A DNA stretch of 64,000 nucleotides from Pseudomonas frederiksbergensis (GTDB lineage Bacteria > Pseudomonadota > Gammaproteobacteria > Pseudomonadales > Pseudomonadaceae), in contig NZ_FNTF01000002.1 of NCBI RefSeq assembly GCF_900105495.1, positions 3,712,501 to 3,776,500 of the forward strand. Reading direction: 5' to 3'. The notes under the pieces are model-generated. The model was not told the DNA's origin. It worked only from the letters and a program-made list of their open reading frames with translations, and did not search any database. Numbering within the stretch: position 1 is the stretch's first letter; the number at the start of each line of letters is the position of its first letter. The position numbers were made by a program, and so were the translations under genes. This document shows positions 46,616 through 55,648 of this stretch, one piece after another.

Positions 46616-47563
46616 ATGTCAGCTGGTCCAGAAACCACTACGACCACACCGCGTAACCTCGGCGCCCTGAAAATCTCCAGCCGGCAGATCACCTTGCTCA
46701 ATGCGCTCGGTGAGTTCGGCAACCTGCGGCGGGCAGCCACCGCGATGCACACCACGCAACCGGCCGCCAGTTTGCTGTTGCAGCAACTGGAAGAGCGCCT
46801 CGGCGTGCGCCTGTTCGAACGCATGCCCCGCGGCATGCAGCCGACCCTTTATGGCGAGGTGATGATCCGTTACGCCCAAGGTGCGCTGCATGAGTTCGAG
46901 CAGGCCCAGGCGCAGATCTCTGAACTGGAGCGCGGGGCCATGGGACGGGTGCGCGTCGGCAGCGTGATGGGGCCGGTGCCCCGGCTGCTGACCAAAGCGG
47001 TGCTGGCGTACAAGCGCGATCACCCGAAGGTGCGGATTTCCATTGAGGTGGGCACTAGTGACACCTTGCTGCCGGCCTTGCTGCGCGGAGATTTCGATGT
47101 GGTGCTGGGGCGCCTGCCGGACCAGAGCGACAGTCAGGACCTGGATATCGAACTGTTCGACAACGGCGAGCAGATGCGCGTGATCGCCCGGGCTGGTCAC
47201 CCATTGGCGGGTGCCTCGCCATTGCAGTTGTCCGACTTGATCACATTGACCTGGATCCTTCACCCCATCGGCAGCCCCATGCGCCGCCGGGTGGAAACGG
47301 CCCTGCTGGCCGGCGGTATGGTGCAGTCGCTGGACATTATTGAGACCGCTTCGATCCTGGCAACCACGGCGATGCTTGAGGCTTCGGACATGATCGCGGT
47401 GGTGCCCAATGACGTGGCCGAGCATTATGCGCGCTATGGCATGGTCGCTATCTTGCCGGTCGAGTTGCCGATCTCCATGGTCAATATTGGCCTGCTGACC
47501 TTGCGTTCCCGGCCAAGGTCGGTGGCGTTGAATACGCTGCTGCAGTATTTGCGGGAGCAATAG
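46616..47563 (+). CDS. LysR-family regulator 1
   Basis: 315 residues. The helix-turn-helix covers residues about 20-75 (EFGNLRRAATAMHTTQPAAS, LLLQQLEERLGVRLFER), then a substrate-binding domain (GRVRVGSVMGPVPRLLTKAV). It is of the GbpR/PcaQ type. The start at 46616 is preferred to a GTG at 46574, which lies inside the palindrome at 46567-46585. It probably controls the divergent fuconate dehydratase gene and/or the downstream cluster. Confidence 0.88.
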   Translation: MSAGPETTTTTPRNLGALKISSRQITLLNALGEFGNLRRAATAMHTTQPAASLLLQQLEERLGVRLFERMPRGMQPTLYGEVMIRYAQGALHEFEQAQAQISELERGAMGRVRVGSVMGPVPRLLTKAVLAYKRDHPKVRISIEVGTSDTLLPALLRGDFDVVLGRLPDQSDSQDLDIELFDNGEQMRVIARAGHPLAGASPLQLSDLITLTWILHPIGSPMRRRVETALLAGGMVQSLDIIETASILATTAMLEASDMIAVVPNDVAEHYARYGMVAILPVELPISMVNIGLLTLRSRPRSVALNTLLQYLREQ

Positions 47564-47633
47564 CTTTGGCTTTACAGACATCCCGCAACACCTGACAGAC
47601 GCTGCACACCACCTTCAGGAGGCACTAACCCCG

Positions 47634-48596
47634 ATGCCGTCGGACATTACCCATTCCAGTTTTTGCAACTGGGTGCGCTTCAAGCACCTGGTGCTGATCG
47701 ACACTCTGGCACGCACGCGCAACATGCACGCCACCGCCATACGGATGAACCTCAGCCAGCCAGCCTTGAGCAAAATGCTGCGAGACCTGGAGGAGCAGTT
47801 CGGCTTTGCCCTGTTCCAGCGCCTGCCACGCAGCATGCCACCAACGGAGCTGGGCGAGCACGTGGTGCGCTACGCCCAAGGTGCACTGGCCGATTCACAC
47901 AAGTTTGTCGACCAGGTCAACCGGCTGCGCAAAGGCGGCCATGGTTTTCTCAAGGTGGGCGGGATTTTTGCGGCAACCTCGATGGTACTGCCCCAGGCCA
48001 TCGCCGCTATCAAGGCGCGCAGCCCTTTGCTGTCGATCGAAGTGGTGGAGCAGTCCAGCGATCACCTGCTCACCATGCTTGAGCAAAACAAGCTCGACCT
48101 GATGATCGGCCGCTTCACCGAAGAGCGTTACAGCCAGGTCTTTGACTTCCACCCATTGGAGCCTGAGCCCTTCAGCCTGGTGGTCAACAGCCGTCATCCG
48201 CTTAACGAACTGGACTCTACACCGCTTGAAGCGCTGGGCCAGTGGCCGTGGGTGCTGTATCCGGTCGGTACGCCCATTCGCGATCGCCTGGAGTTGGCGT
48301 TCAAGGCCGCTGGCCTCGCATCGCCGGCAGACAGCGTCGATACCATCTCCATGCAGATGTTCCTGCAACTGCTGCAATCGGGGCCCATGATCGCCATGCT
48401 GCCCAGATCCATGGTGGCAGCGCAGCTGGATAGCGGCCAGCTCAAAGAGCTGCAGACCCCGCTACGCCTGGCGCCATTGGAGTACGGCATCATCACCCGC
48501 AAAGACGAGCCACTGACAGGGTCGGCCCGTGAGTTCGCCGACATCCTGCTCGATTTCGCACTCCAGCGACGGGAGGAGGAGACGGCGATTGATTGA
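47634..48596 (+). CDS. LysR-family regulator 2
   Basis: 320 residues with helix-turn-helix (ARTRNMHATAIRMNLSQPAL) and LysR effector domain (FLKVGGIFAATSMVLPQAIA). It resembles regulator 1 and follows it by 70 bases in the same direction. A second copy of this regulator type in one cluster suggests two inducers or two promoters. AGGAGG lies 11 bases before the ATG. Confidence 0.88.
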   Translation: MPSDITHSSFCNWVRFKHLVLIDTLARTRNMHATAIRMNLSQPALSKMLRDLEEQFGFALFQRLPRSMPPTELGEHVVRYAQGALADSHKFVDQVNRLRKGGHGFLKVGGIFAATSMVLPQAIAAIKARSPLLSIEVVEQSSDHLLTMLEQNKLDLMIGRFTEERYSQVFDFHPLEPEPFSLVVNSRHPLNELDSTPLEALGQWPWVLYPVGTPIRDRLELAFKAAGLASPADSVDTISMQMFLQLLQSGPMIAMLPRSMVAAQLDSGQLKELQTPLRLAPLEYGIITRKDEPLTGSAREFADILLDFALQRREEETAID

Positions 48597-48617
48597 TTAA
48601 CACGGTTGAATAAGACG

Positions 48618-48642
48618 AATCGATAACGCCAGGTTATCGATT
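48618..48642. promoter_or_regulatory. 25-base inverted repeat before the UxaA-family gene
   Basis: AATCGATAAC and GTTATCGATT are perfect 10-base arms with a 5-base spacer (GCCAG), 119 bases before the dehydratase start. It is a good operator candidate for LysR regulator 2 or another regulator of the sugar-acid genes. Confidence 0.7.
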
Positions 48643-48760
48643 GATCGGATCATCTCATTGGGAATGTTCAGGCAGGGTCCATACAGTTATCGCAGATTCG
48701 CCCTTCGCAGAAAGGGCGACGCCATAACAAGAAGACTGCCGTACTGCCCTGAGAGGTCCC

Positions 48761-50308
48761 ATGCAACTAATTGCCAGAACCCGGACCAGCGACGCTGCCG
48801 TGATCCGCCTCAACCCCCTGGATAATGTTCTGATTGCACGCCAGGTCCTGCCTGAAGGCCTGAGCCTGGAAGCCGAAGCGATCACCGTGCGCCAGCCGAT
48901 TCCCTCTGGGCACAAAGTCGCTACCCAGCGTGTGGAGCAGGGCCAGCCGCTGCGCCGTTATGGGCAAATTATCGGTTTTGCTTCACAGCTCATCGAAGCC
49001 GGCGACCACGTGCATGTGCATAACGTGGAGATGGGCGAATTTGCCCGTGACTACGCCTTTGGCGTCGATGCCCACGCCACGCCAAGCACTGAAGCCGTCT
49101 TTCAGGGCATCGTGCGTGCCGATGGCCGCGTCGCGACCCGCAACTATGTGGGTATCCTCACTTCGGTCAATTGTTCCGCGACCGTGGCCCGGGCCGTGGC
49201 CGATTACTTTCGCCGGGATATCCACCCCGAGGCATTGGCCGCCTTCCCGAACATCGACGGCGTGGTGGCGCTGACGCATGGCGCCGGTTGCGCAGTGGAC
49301 CCCAACGGCGAGGCCTTGGGGTTATTGCGTCGCACGCTCGGTGGCTACGCCGTCCACCCTAACTTTGCTGCGGTGCTGATCATCGGCCTGGGCTGTGAAA
49401 CCAACCAGATCGAGAGCCTGCTTGAGACTCAAGGTCTCAAGGCCAGTGACCAGTTACGTGCCTTCACCATACAAGGCGCAGGCGGTACGTCGAAAACCAT
49501 CGCCAGTGGCATCGAGCAGGTCAAGGCATTGCTGTCAACGGCTAACCAGGTGCAGCGTGAGCCGGTCAGCGCTCGCCATCTGATCGTCGGCCTGCAATGC
49601 GGTGGCTCGGACGGTTATTCGGGCATCACCGCAAACCCGGCGCTCGGTAATGCCGTTGACCGTCTGGTGGCGGCGGGCGGTACCGCGATTCTCTCGGAAA
49701 CCCCGGAGATCTATGGCGCCGAGCATCTGCTGACGCGCCGCGCCGTGAGCCGCGAGGTGGGGGAAAAACTCATCGCGCGCATCCACTGGTGGGAAGACTA
49801 CTGCCAGCGCATGAACGCCGAACTGAACAACAACCCCTCGGCTGGCAACAAGGCCGGTGGCCTGACCACCATCCTGGAGAAATCCCTGGGGGCGGTGGCC
49901 AAAGCCGGCTCCAGCAACCTGGTGGATGTGTACCTGTACGCCGAAGCGGTCCGGGCCAAGGGGTTGGTGTTTATGGACACCCCAGGCTACGACCCGGTCT
50001 CGGCCACGGGGCAAGTCGCCGGCGGCGCCAACCTGATCGCCTTCACCACCGGCCGGGGCTCAGCCTACGGCTGCGCGCCGACACCTTCGATCAAGCTGGC
50101 GACCAACAACCGGGTGTTCGAGCATCAGGAAGAAGACATGGACGTGAACTGCGGCGGCATCGCCGACGGCTCCACCAGCATTGAAGAGCGCGGCGCCTAC
50201 ATTTTCGAACAGATGCTGCGCATCGCTTCCGGCGAGCGCAGCAAGAGCGAACAACATGGTTATGGGCAGAACGAGTTCGTGCCCTGGCAGATCGGTGCCG
50301 TGACCTGA
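48761..50308 (+). CDS. UxaA/GarD-family sugar-acid dehydratase
   Basis: 515 residues: an N-terminal SAF domain (about 1-100) and the large altronate/galactarate dehydratase domain. Seen: RVATRNYVGILTSVNCSATV, LTHGAGCAVDPNGEALG, LGCETNQIE, GLQCGGSDGYSGITANPALG, MDTPGYDPVSATGQVAGG and a late DVNCGGIADG. Cysteines in these motifs bind the metal in the family. Members use altronate or galactarate; others work in non-phosphorylating D-arabinose, L-galactose and L-fucose routes. aldH follows after 36 bases. Confidence 0.9.
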   Translation: MQLIARTRTSDAAVIRLNPLDNVLIARQVLPEGLSLEAEAITVRQPIPSGHKVATQRVEQGQPLRRYGQIIGFASQLIEAGDHVHVHNVEMGEFARDYAFGVDAHATPSTEAVFQGIVRADGRVATRNYVGILTSVNCSATVARAVADYFRRDIHPEALAAFPNIDGVVALTHGAGCAVDPNGEALGLLRRTLGGYAVHPNFAAVLIIGLGCETNQIESLLETQGLKASDQLRAFTIQGAGGTSKTIASGIEQVKALLSTANQVQREPVSARHLIVGLQCGGSDGYSGITANPALGNAVDRLVAAGGTAILSETPEIYGAEHLLTRRAVSREVGEKLIARIHWWEDYCQRMNAELNNNPSAGNKAGGLTTILEKSLGAVAKAGSSNLVDVYLYAEAVRAKGLVFMDTPGYDPVSATGQVAGGANLIAFTTGRGSAYGCAPTPSIKLATNNRVFEHQEEDMDVNCGGIADGSTSIEERGAYIFEQMLRIASGERSKSEQHGYGQNEFVPWQIGAVT

Positions 50309-50344
50309 TTGACAGCCCTGCAACTTTCACGAGGCGAAAAGTAC

Positions 50345-51925
50345 ATGCAAGTTTCCGGATACAACTTTATTGCCGGCCAGCGCAGCGCGCTGGGCGACAC
50401 CCTGGTCTACAGCGTCGACGCCCACACTGGCGAACGACTGCCAGGCGCTTTCCATCAGGCAACCCTTGCGGAGGTCGATACGGCGGTGGGAGCTGCGAGC
50501 GCGGCATTTGCGCTGTTTCGCAACCTGCCGGCGGTACGCCGGGCGGAATTTCTTGAAGCCATCGCCGACGAGCTCGACGGCTTGGGCGAGGATTTCATTG
50601 CATTGACTTGCCAGGAAACGGCGCTGCCGAGCGCCCGCATCCAGGGTGAGCGCGGTCGTACTAGTGGCCAGATGCGCTTGTTTGCCCAGGTGCTGCGCCG
50701 TGGCGATTTCTATGGTGCACGCATCGACCAGGCTCTGCCTGCACGCACGCCCTTGCCACGCACTGACTTGCGTCAGTACCGCATCGGTGTAGGCCCGGTG
50801 GCGGTGTTTGGTGCCAGCAACTTCCCTCTGGCGTTCTCCACGGCCGGTGGTGATACCGCCGCGGCCCTGGCCGCTGGTTGTCCTGTGGTGTTCAAGGCCC
50901 ATAGCGGTCACATGGCGACAGCCGAGCGGGTGGCCGAAGCGCTGATCCGCGCCGCCGAGCGCACCGACATGCCGGCCGGCGTGTTCAACATGATCTTCGG
51001 TGCTGGCGTCGGCGAAGCGCTGGTCAAGCATCCTGGCATCCAGGCGGTCGGCTTTACCGGCTCGCTGAAGGGCGGCCGTGCCCTGTGCGACATGGCTGCC
51101 GCTCGGGCGCAACCGATCCCGGTGTTTGCCGAGATGTCGAGCATCAACCCGGTGCTGATCTTGCCGCAGGCCCTGGTCAATCGAGGCGCGCAGATGGCAA
51201 AGGAACTGACTGCCTCGGTGGTGCAGGGGTGTGGCCAGTTCTGCACGAATCCTGGCCTGGTGTTGGGTATTCGCTCACCGGCGTTCAGTACTTTTATTGA
51301 GCGCTTGACCGGACACATGGCCGAGCAGGCGCCACAGACCATGCTCAATGTCGGCACCTTGAACAGTTACGGCAAAGGCTTGCAGGCCTTGCTTGCTCAC
51401 CCGCGCATCAAACACTTGAGCGGCTTGACGCAAACAGGCAACCAGGCGCAGCCGCAGCTGTTCGAGGCCGATATCAGCCTGTTGCTGGAACAGGATGAGC
51501 TGCTGCAGGAAGAGGTCTTCGGCCCTTGCACAGTGGTCGTCCAGGTAGCGGACGAGGCTGAATTGTTACGCGCTGTCGACGCCTTGCGTGGTCAGCTCAC
51601 CGCCACGCTGCTGGCCGACAACGATGACCTGGCCGCATTTGGTCAACTGTTCGGCGCCTTGGAAGTGAAGGTCGGTCGGGTGCTGCTCAACGGCTACCCG
51701 ACCGGTGTCGAGGTGTGCGACGCCATGGTCCATGGCGGCCCGTACCCGGCGACTTCTGATTCACGCGGCACCTCGGTCGGGACGCTGGCGATCGATCGCT
51801 TCCTGCGTCCGGTGTGCTACCAGAACGTGCCCGATGCGTTGCTGCCCGATGTCTTGAAGAACGCCAACCCACTGGGCATACAGCGTCTGGTCGATGGCAA
51901 GCACAGCACAGCGGCCTTGGGTTGA
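50345..51925 (+). CDS. Aldehyde dehydrogenase, alpha-ketoglutarate-semialdehyde type
   Basis: 526 residues of the NADP-linked subgroup that oxidises 2,5-dioxopentanoate to 2-oxoglutarate. Seen: FGASNFPLAFSTAGGDTAAA, FTGSLKGGRALCDMA, FAEMSSINPVL (general base Glu) and VQGCGQFCTNPGL (catalytic Cys in the motif). In Weimberg-type pathways it is the last step. Start: ATG at 50345 after CACGAGGCG. Confidence 0.88.
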   Translation: MQVSGYNFIAGQRSALGDTLVYSVDAHTGERLPGAFHQATLAEVDTAVGAASAAFALFRNLPAVRRAEFLEAIADELDGLGEDFIALTCQETALPSARIQGERGRTSGQMRLFAQVLRRGDFYGARIDQALPARTPLPRTDLRQYRIGVGPVAVFGASNFPLAFSTAGGDTAAALAAGCPVVFKAHSGHMATAERVAEALIRAAERTDMPAGVFNMIFGAGVGEALVKHPGIQAVGFTGSLKGGRALCDMAAARAQPIPVFAEMSSINPVLILPQALVNRGAQMAKELTASVVQGCGQFCTNPGLVLGIRSPAFSTFIERLTGHMAEQAPQTMLNVGTLNSYGKGLQALLAHPRIKHLSGLTQTGNQAQPQLFEADISLLLEQDELLQEEVFGPCTVVVQVADEAELLRAVDALRGQLTATLLADNDDLAAFGQLFGALEVKVGRVLLNGYPTGVEVCDAMVHGGPYPATSDSRGTSVGTLAIDRFLRPVCYQNVPDALLPDVLKNANPLGIQRLVDGKHSTAALG

Positions 51926-51941
51926 TCTCGGAGTAGCAAGC

Positions 51942-53000
51942 ATGACTGAAGCCAAACGCTACGACGCGCAAACGCTTACCACGTTCGTCGAGCAACTTTT
52001 CGAAACGGCAGGGGCTGATGCCGAAGTTGCCCAGGTGGTGACCCGGGTACTGCTCGAAGGTGAACTGCTGGGCCATCGCACCCACGGCCTCAATCTGGTG
52101 AGCCGCTATATCGGCGGCATGCTGACAGGGCAGGTCAAGGCCCGTACCCAGTTGCTTGAGCATGTCTCGGACAGCGGCATTTCGGCTCTGTTCGATGGCC
52201 ACTATGTGCTGGGCCCTTATTGTGTCAGCCGCGCCCTGGACTGCGCGGCCAAAGGCGCCACGGCGCAGGGCATAGGTATCGCCGTAGTGCGTCGTGCCTC
52301 GCACATCGGTTGCCTGGCGGCTTACCTGAAGCCTTTCACTGACCGTGGCCTGGTGGCGATGGTGTATTCCTCGGATCCGTCAGTGGGACTGGTGTGCGCC
52401 CATGGCGGGATCGACCCGATCTACACACCCAACCCGATTGCCGCCGGTATCCCGACCCGGGGTGAGCCGATTTTGCTGGATGTAAGCATGTCCACCGTCA
52501 CCCTGGGCCTGATCGGCCAGTGCCGCGATACCGGCAGCACACTGCCGCACCCGGTGTTGATGAGCAATGAGGGCCGCCTGAGCGACAACCCAGCCGACTT
52601 CTTCACCACCCCGCCGGGCAGCATCCTGCCCCTGGGTGGTCAGGCCTTTGGCCACAAAGGTTTTGCTCTGGCGATTCTGGTCGAGGCCCTGACCTCGGGG
52701 TTGGCCGGCCATGGGCGCAAGGACGTTCCCGATCAATGGGGGGCTTCGGCAACAGCCGTGGTGATTGACCCGCGTTTCTTCGGCGGGCTGGATGCTTTCA
52801 CCGACGAAAGTTCGTTCCTGAGCAAATTGATCCTGGCCAGCCGCCCGGTAGACCCGGAGCGCCCGGTGCGCTTGCCTGGACAGGCCGGCCTGAAGCTGCG
52901 CGAGCAATCCCTGCGCGAAGGCGTGAACCTGTCACAGAAGGTGGTCGATGACCTCAACCAGACCGCCGTGCAGTTGCAACTGCCAGCGCTTTTTCAATGA
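51942..53000 (+). CDS. Ldh-family (malate/L-lactate dehydrogenase type 2) oxidoreductase
   Basis: 352 residues of the NAD(P)-dependent Ldh_2 family, with GELLGHRTHGLNLV (catalytic His), VVRRASHIGCLAAYL, TPNPIAAGIPT and LGGQAFGHKGFAL. Members act on 2-oxo or imino acids such as dioxo-sugar acids, ureidoglycolate or delta1-piperidine-2-carboxylate. In this cluster it could oxidise a 2-keto-3-deoxy acid or reduce a keto product. The stop overlaps the next start. Confidence 0.87.
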   Translation: MTEAKRYDAQTLTTFVEQLFETAGADAEVAQVVTRVLLEGELLGHRTHGLNLVSRYIGGMLTGQVKARTQLLEHVSDSGISALFDGHYVLGPYCVSRALDCAAKGATAQGIGIAVVRRASHIGCLAAYLKPFTDRGLVAMVYSSDPSVGLVCAHGGIDPIYTPNPIAAGIPTRGEPILLDVSMSTVTLGLIGQCRDTGSTLPHPVLMSNEGRLSDNPADFFTTPPGSILPLGGQAFGHKGFALAILVEALTSGLAGHGRKDVPDQWGASATAVVIDPRFFGGLDAFTDESSFLSKLILASRPVDPERPVRLPGQAGLKLREQSLREGVNLSQKVVDDLNQTAVQLQLPALFQ

Positions 53001-54244
53001 CTGACAACGACAACAAGAGTGCAGAGATGACAAACGAATCAAGAGCACAAGCACCGCTGCAGTTAAGCAACAACACCACCGTATTCAATACCGGCAGTTG
53101 GGTCGGACGTGTCTGGTTACCCGGCCAGGGGCCAGCAGTGGTTCTGGTCAAGGACAGCGCCGTGCACGATATCAGTGACCATGTGGCGACCGTCTCGGCC
53201 TTGCTTGAAGTGGCTGACCCCGTGGCGTATTTGCGTGCATTACCCTTGACCCCGGCTCTGATCGAGTTGCCCGCATTGCTGGACAATAGTGACCCGACCC
53301 TGCGCGACGAAAACTTGCCGTGGCTGCTGGCGCCGATCGACCTGCAAGCGGTCAAGGCCGCTGGCGTGACCTTCGCCGCCAGCCTGTTGGAACGTGTGGT
53401 CGAAGAACAGGCCAAGGGTGATCCGGCCAAGGCCGACGCGATCCGCGACGCGCTGGCCAGCCGCATTGGCGCTGACCTTTCGCAAATCGTCCCTGGCTCG
53501 GCCCAGGCCGAAGCCTTGCGTAAGGTCCTGGTGGAGCAGGGCCTGTGGTCCCAGTATCTGGAAGTGGGCATCGGTCCGGACGCCGAAGTCTTCACCAAGG
53601 CCCAGCCGATGTCGGCGGTCGGTCACGGTGCCGACATCGGGATTCACCCCAAGTCGAGCTGGAACAACCCGGAGCCGGAAGTGGTGCTGGCGGTGTCGAG
53701 CAACGGTATCGTGCGTGGCGCAATGCTCGGCAACGACGTCAACCTGCGCGACTTCGAAGGGCGCAGCGCCTTGCTACTGGGCAAGGCCAAGGACAACAAC
53801 GCATCCACCTCCCTGGGACCTTTGCTGCGTCTGTTCGACGAGACTTTCAACATGGATGACGTGCGTAACGCGCAAGTGGATTTGCGCGTCGAAGGCCAGG
53901 ACGGATTCATCCTTGAAGGCCACAGTTCGATGCGCCAGATCAGCCGCGACCCGCTCGACCTGGTCCAGCAGACCCTTAACGAAAACCACCAATATCCCGA
54001 TGGCCTGGTGCTGTTTCTCGGTACCCTGTTCGCCCCCAAGCAGGACCGCGACCAGCCGGGCAACGGTTTCACCCACAAGCTGGGCGATATGGTGGCCATC
54101 AGCAACGCGCAACTGGGCACCCTGAGCAACCGCGTGACCACCAGCGACCAGGCGCCGCAGTGGAATTTCGGCCTGCGCTCACTGATCGAGAGCCTGAGTC
54201 GACGTGGCCTGCTTGAGGCGGCTGTGACGGCGCGTCAGCCCTGA
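52997..54244 (+). CDS. FAH-family protein, 2-keto-3-deoxy-pentonate dehydratase/hydrolase-like
   Basis: 415 residues. The C-terminal FAH fold has IGIHPKSSWNNPEPEVVLAV, MLGNDVNLRDFEGRSAL and KAKDNNASTSLGP, which resemble the XylX/AraD-type dehydratases of Weimberg pathways more than true fumarylacetoacetase. They convert 2-keto-3-deoxy-pentonate to ketoglutarate semialdehyde. The N-terminal half (about 1-170) is the family-specific extension. The ATG at 52997 overlaps the previous stop (ATGA); ATG 53027 is an alternative. Confidence 0.85.
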   Translation: MTDNDNKSAEMTNESRAQAPLQLSNNTTVFNTGSWVGRVWLPGQGPAVVLVKDSAVHDISDHVATVSALLEVADPVAYLRALPLTPALIELPALLDNSDPTLRDENLPWLLAPIDLQAVKAAGVTFAASLLERVVEEQAKGDPAKADAIRDALASRIGADLSQIVPGSAQAEALRKVLVEQGLWSQYLEVGIGPDAEVFTKAQPMSAVGHGADIGIHPKSSWNNPEPEVVLAVSSNGIVRGAMLGNDVNLRDFEGRSALLLGKAKDNNASTSLGPLLRLFDETFNMDDVRNAQVDLRVEGQDGFILEGHSSMRQISRDPLDLVQQTLNENHQYPDGLVLFLGTLFAPKQDRDQPGNGFTHKLGDMVAISNAQLGTLSNRVTTSDQAPQWNFGLRSLIESLSRRGLLEAAVTARQP

Positions 54245-54337
54245 TTCTTTTCGTCATACCCCAAGGATGAGTGTGTCACCGCTTGAAGGATCACCGGGCA
54301 TTGAAACCGCTGCAATAAAAATAATAAAGGCCATCAG

Positions 54338-55648
54338 ATGAACACACTGAAGAAGTATCAAAGCATCACCGTTGTTTTCCTGTTGTTGATTGGCATCGTC
54401 AACTACCTGGACCGTAGTGCGCTGTCGATCGCCAATACCTCGATCCAGAAGGACATGATGATCAGCCCCTCGCAGATGGGCATTCTGTTGTCGGCCTTCT
54501 CCATCGCCTACGCTTTTGCGCAGTTGCCGATGGGCATGATCATCGACCGCCTGGGCAGCAAGATCGCTCTTGGCGCATCGTTGTTGGCCTGGTCGGTGGC
54601 TCAATCGACGTTTGGCATGGTCAACAGCTTCGCCGGTTTCATGGGCCTGCGCGTGCTGTTGGGGATTGGCGAGGCACCGATGTTCCCTTCGGCGGCCAAG
54701 GCCCTGTCCGAATGGTTCGATGCCAACGAGCGTGGTACGCCGACCGGGATCGTCTGGTCGTCGACCTGCCTGGGCCCATGCCTGGCGCCGCCCTTGCTGA
54801 CGCTTTTCATGGTCAACTTTGGCTGGCGCGGGATGTTCATCATCACTGGCGCAATCGGTATCGTCTTGGCCGTGTGCTGGCTGACCTTCTACAAAAGCAA
54901 GGCGCAGTACCTGGCCGAGCTCGCGGCTGAAGGCAAACCGTTGCCGACCGAGAAGAAGCCTCAAGTGCAAGCGGCCACCGCACCGAAGGTCTCTTACTTC
55001 GCCGGCTGGCTCGACCTGTTCAAACACCGCAGCACCTGGGGTGCCGTCCTGGGCTTCATGGGCGTGATCTACATGCTCTGGCTGCACCTGACCTGGCTGC
55101 CGGGCTACTTTGAGCGCGAGCATGGCATGAACCTGTACAAGACCGCGTGGTTGGTGTCGCTGGCCTATGGCTTCGGCGCGGTGGGTACTATCGTCGCCGG
55201 GCGCTTCTGCGACAGGCTGGTGCGCCGTGGCATGAGCATCCTGGCCAGCCGCAAGTTCGGCGTGATCACTGGCCTGGTACTGGCTGCACTGTTTACCGTG
55301 CCGCTGTCGTTTGTCACCGGCCTTACCGGTTGCATCATCCTGCTCTGCCTGGCGCTGTTCAGCATCAACATGGCCAGTGCCACGGCCTGGATGATCGTCA
55401 ACACCATCGTCGACAGCCGTCGGGTGGCCTCGTTCGGTTCCATCCAGAACTTCGGCGGCTACATCGCCGGTTCCGTCGCGCCGATTGTCACCGGCTTCAG
55501 CATCCAGTACTCGGGGTCGTTCAATACCGCGTTCATGATCAGTGCGGTGGTGGCGCTGTGTTCGGCCCTGGCGTATTACCTGTTGCTCAACGCGCCGATC
55601 AGCGATGCCGAGCCTGCACCTGAGCACATCGTTGGTGTGACCGAGTAA
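54338..55648 (+). CDS. MFS transporter, anion:cation symporter (hexuronate/sugar-acid) type
   Basis: 436 residues with 12 transmembrane segments. Signatures of the ACS/GudP group: NYLDRSALSIANTSIQKDM, LGSKIALGASLLAWS, RVLLGIGEAPMFPSAAKALS, SEWFDANERGT and NFGGYIAGSVAPIVTG. It probably imports the sugar acid used by the upstream enzymes. It follows the FAH gene by 93 bases and is likely in the same transcript. Confidence 0.9.
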   Translation: MNTLKKYQSITVVFLLLIGIVNYLDRSALSIANTSIQKDMMISPSQMGILLSAFSIAYAFAQLPMGMIIDRLGSKIALGASLLAWSVAQSTFGMVNSFAGFMGLRVLLGIGEAPMFPSAAKALSEWFDANERGTPTGIVWSSTCLGPCLAPPLLTLFMVNFGWRGMFIITGAIGIVLAVCWLTFYKSKAQYLAELAAEGKPLPTEKKPQVQAATAPKVSYFAGWLDLFKHRSTWGAVLGFMGVIYMLWLHLTWLPGYFEREHGMNLYKTAWLVSLAYGFGAVGTIVAGRFCDRLVRRGMSILASRKFGVITGLVLAALFTVPLSFVTGLTGCIILLCLALFSINMASATAWMIVNTIVDSRRVASFGSIQNFGGYIAGSVAPIVTGFSIQYSGSFNTAFMISAVVALCSALAYYLLLNAPISDAEPAPEHIVGVTE

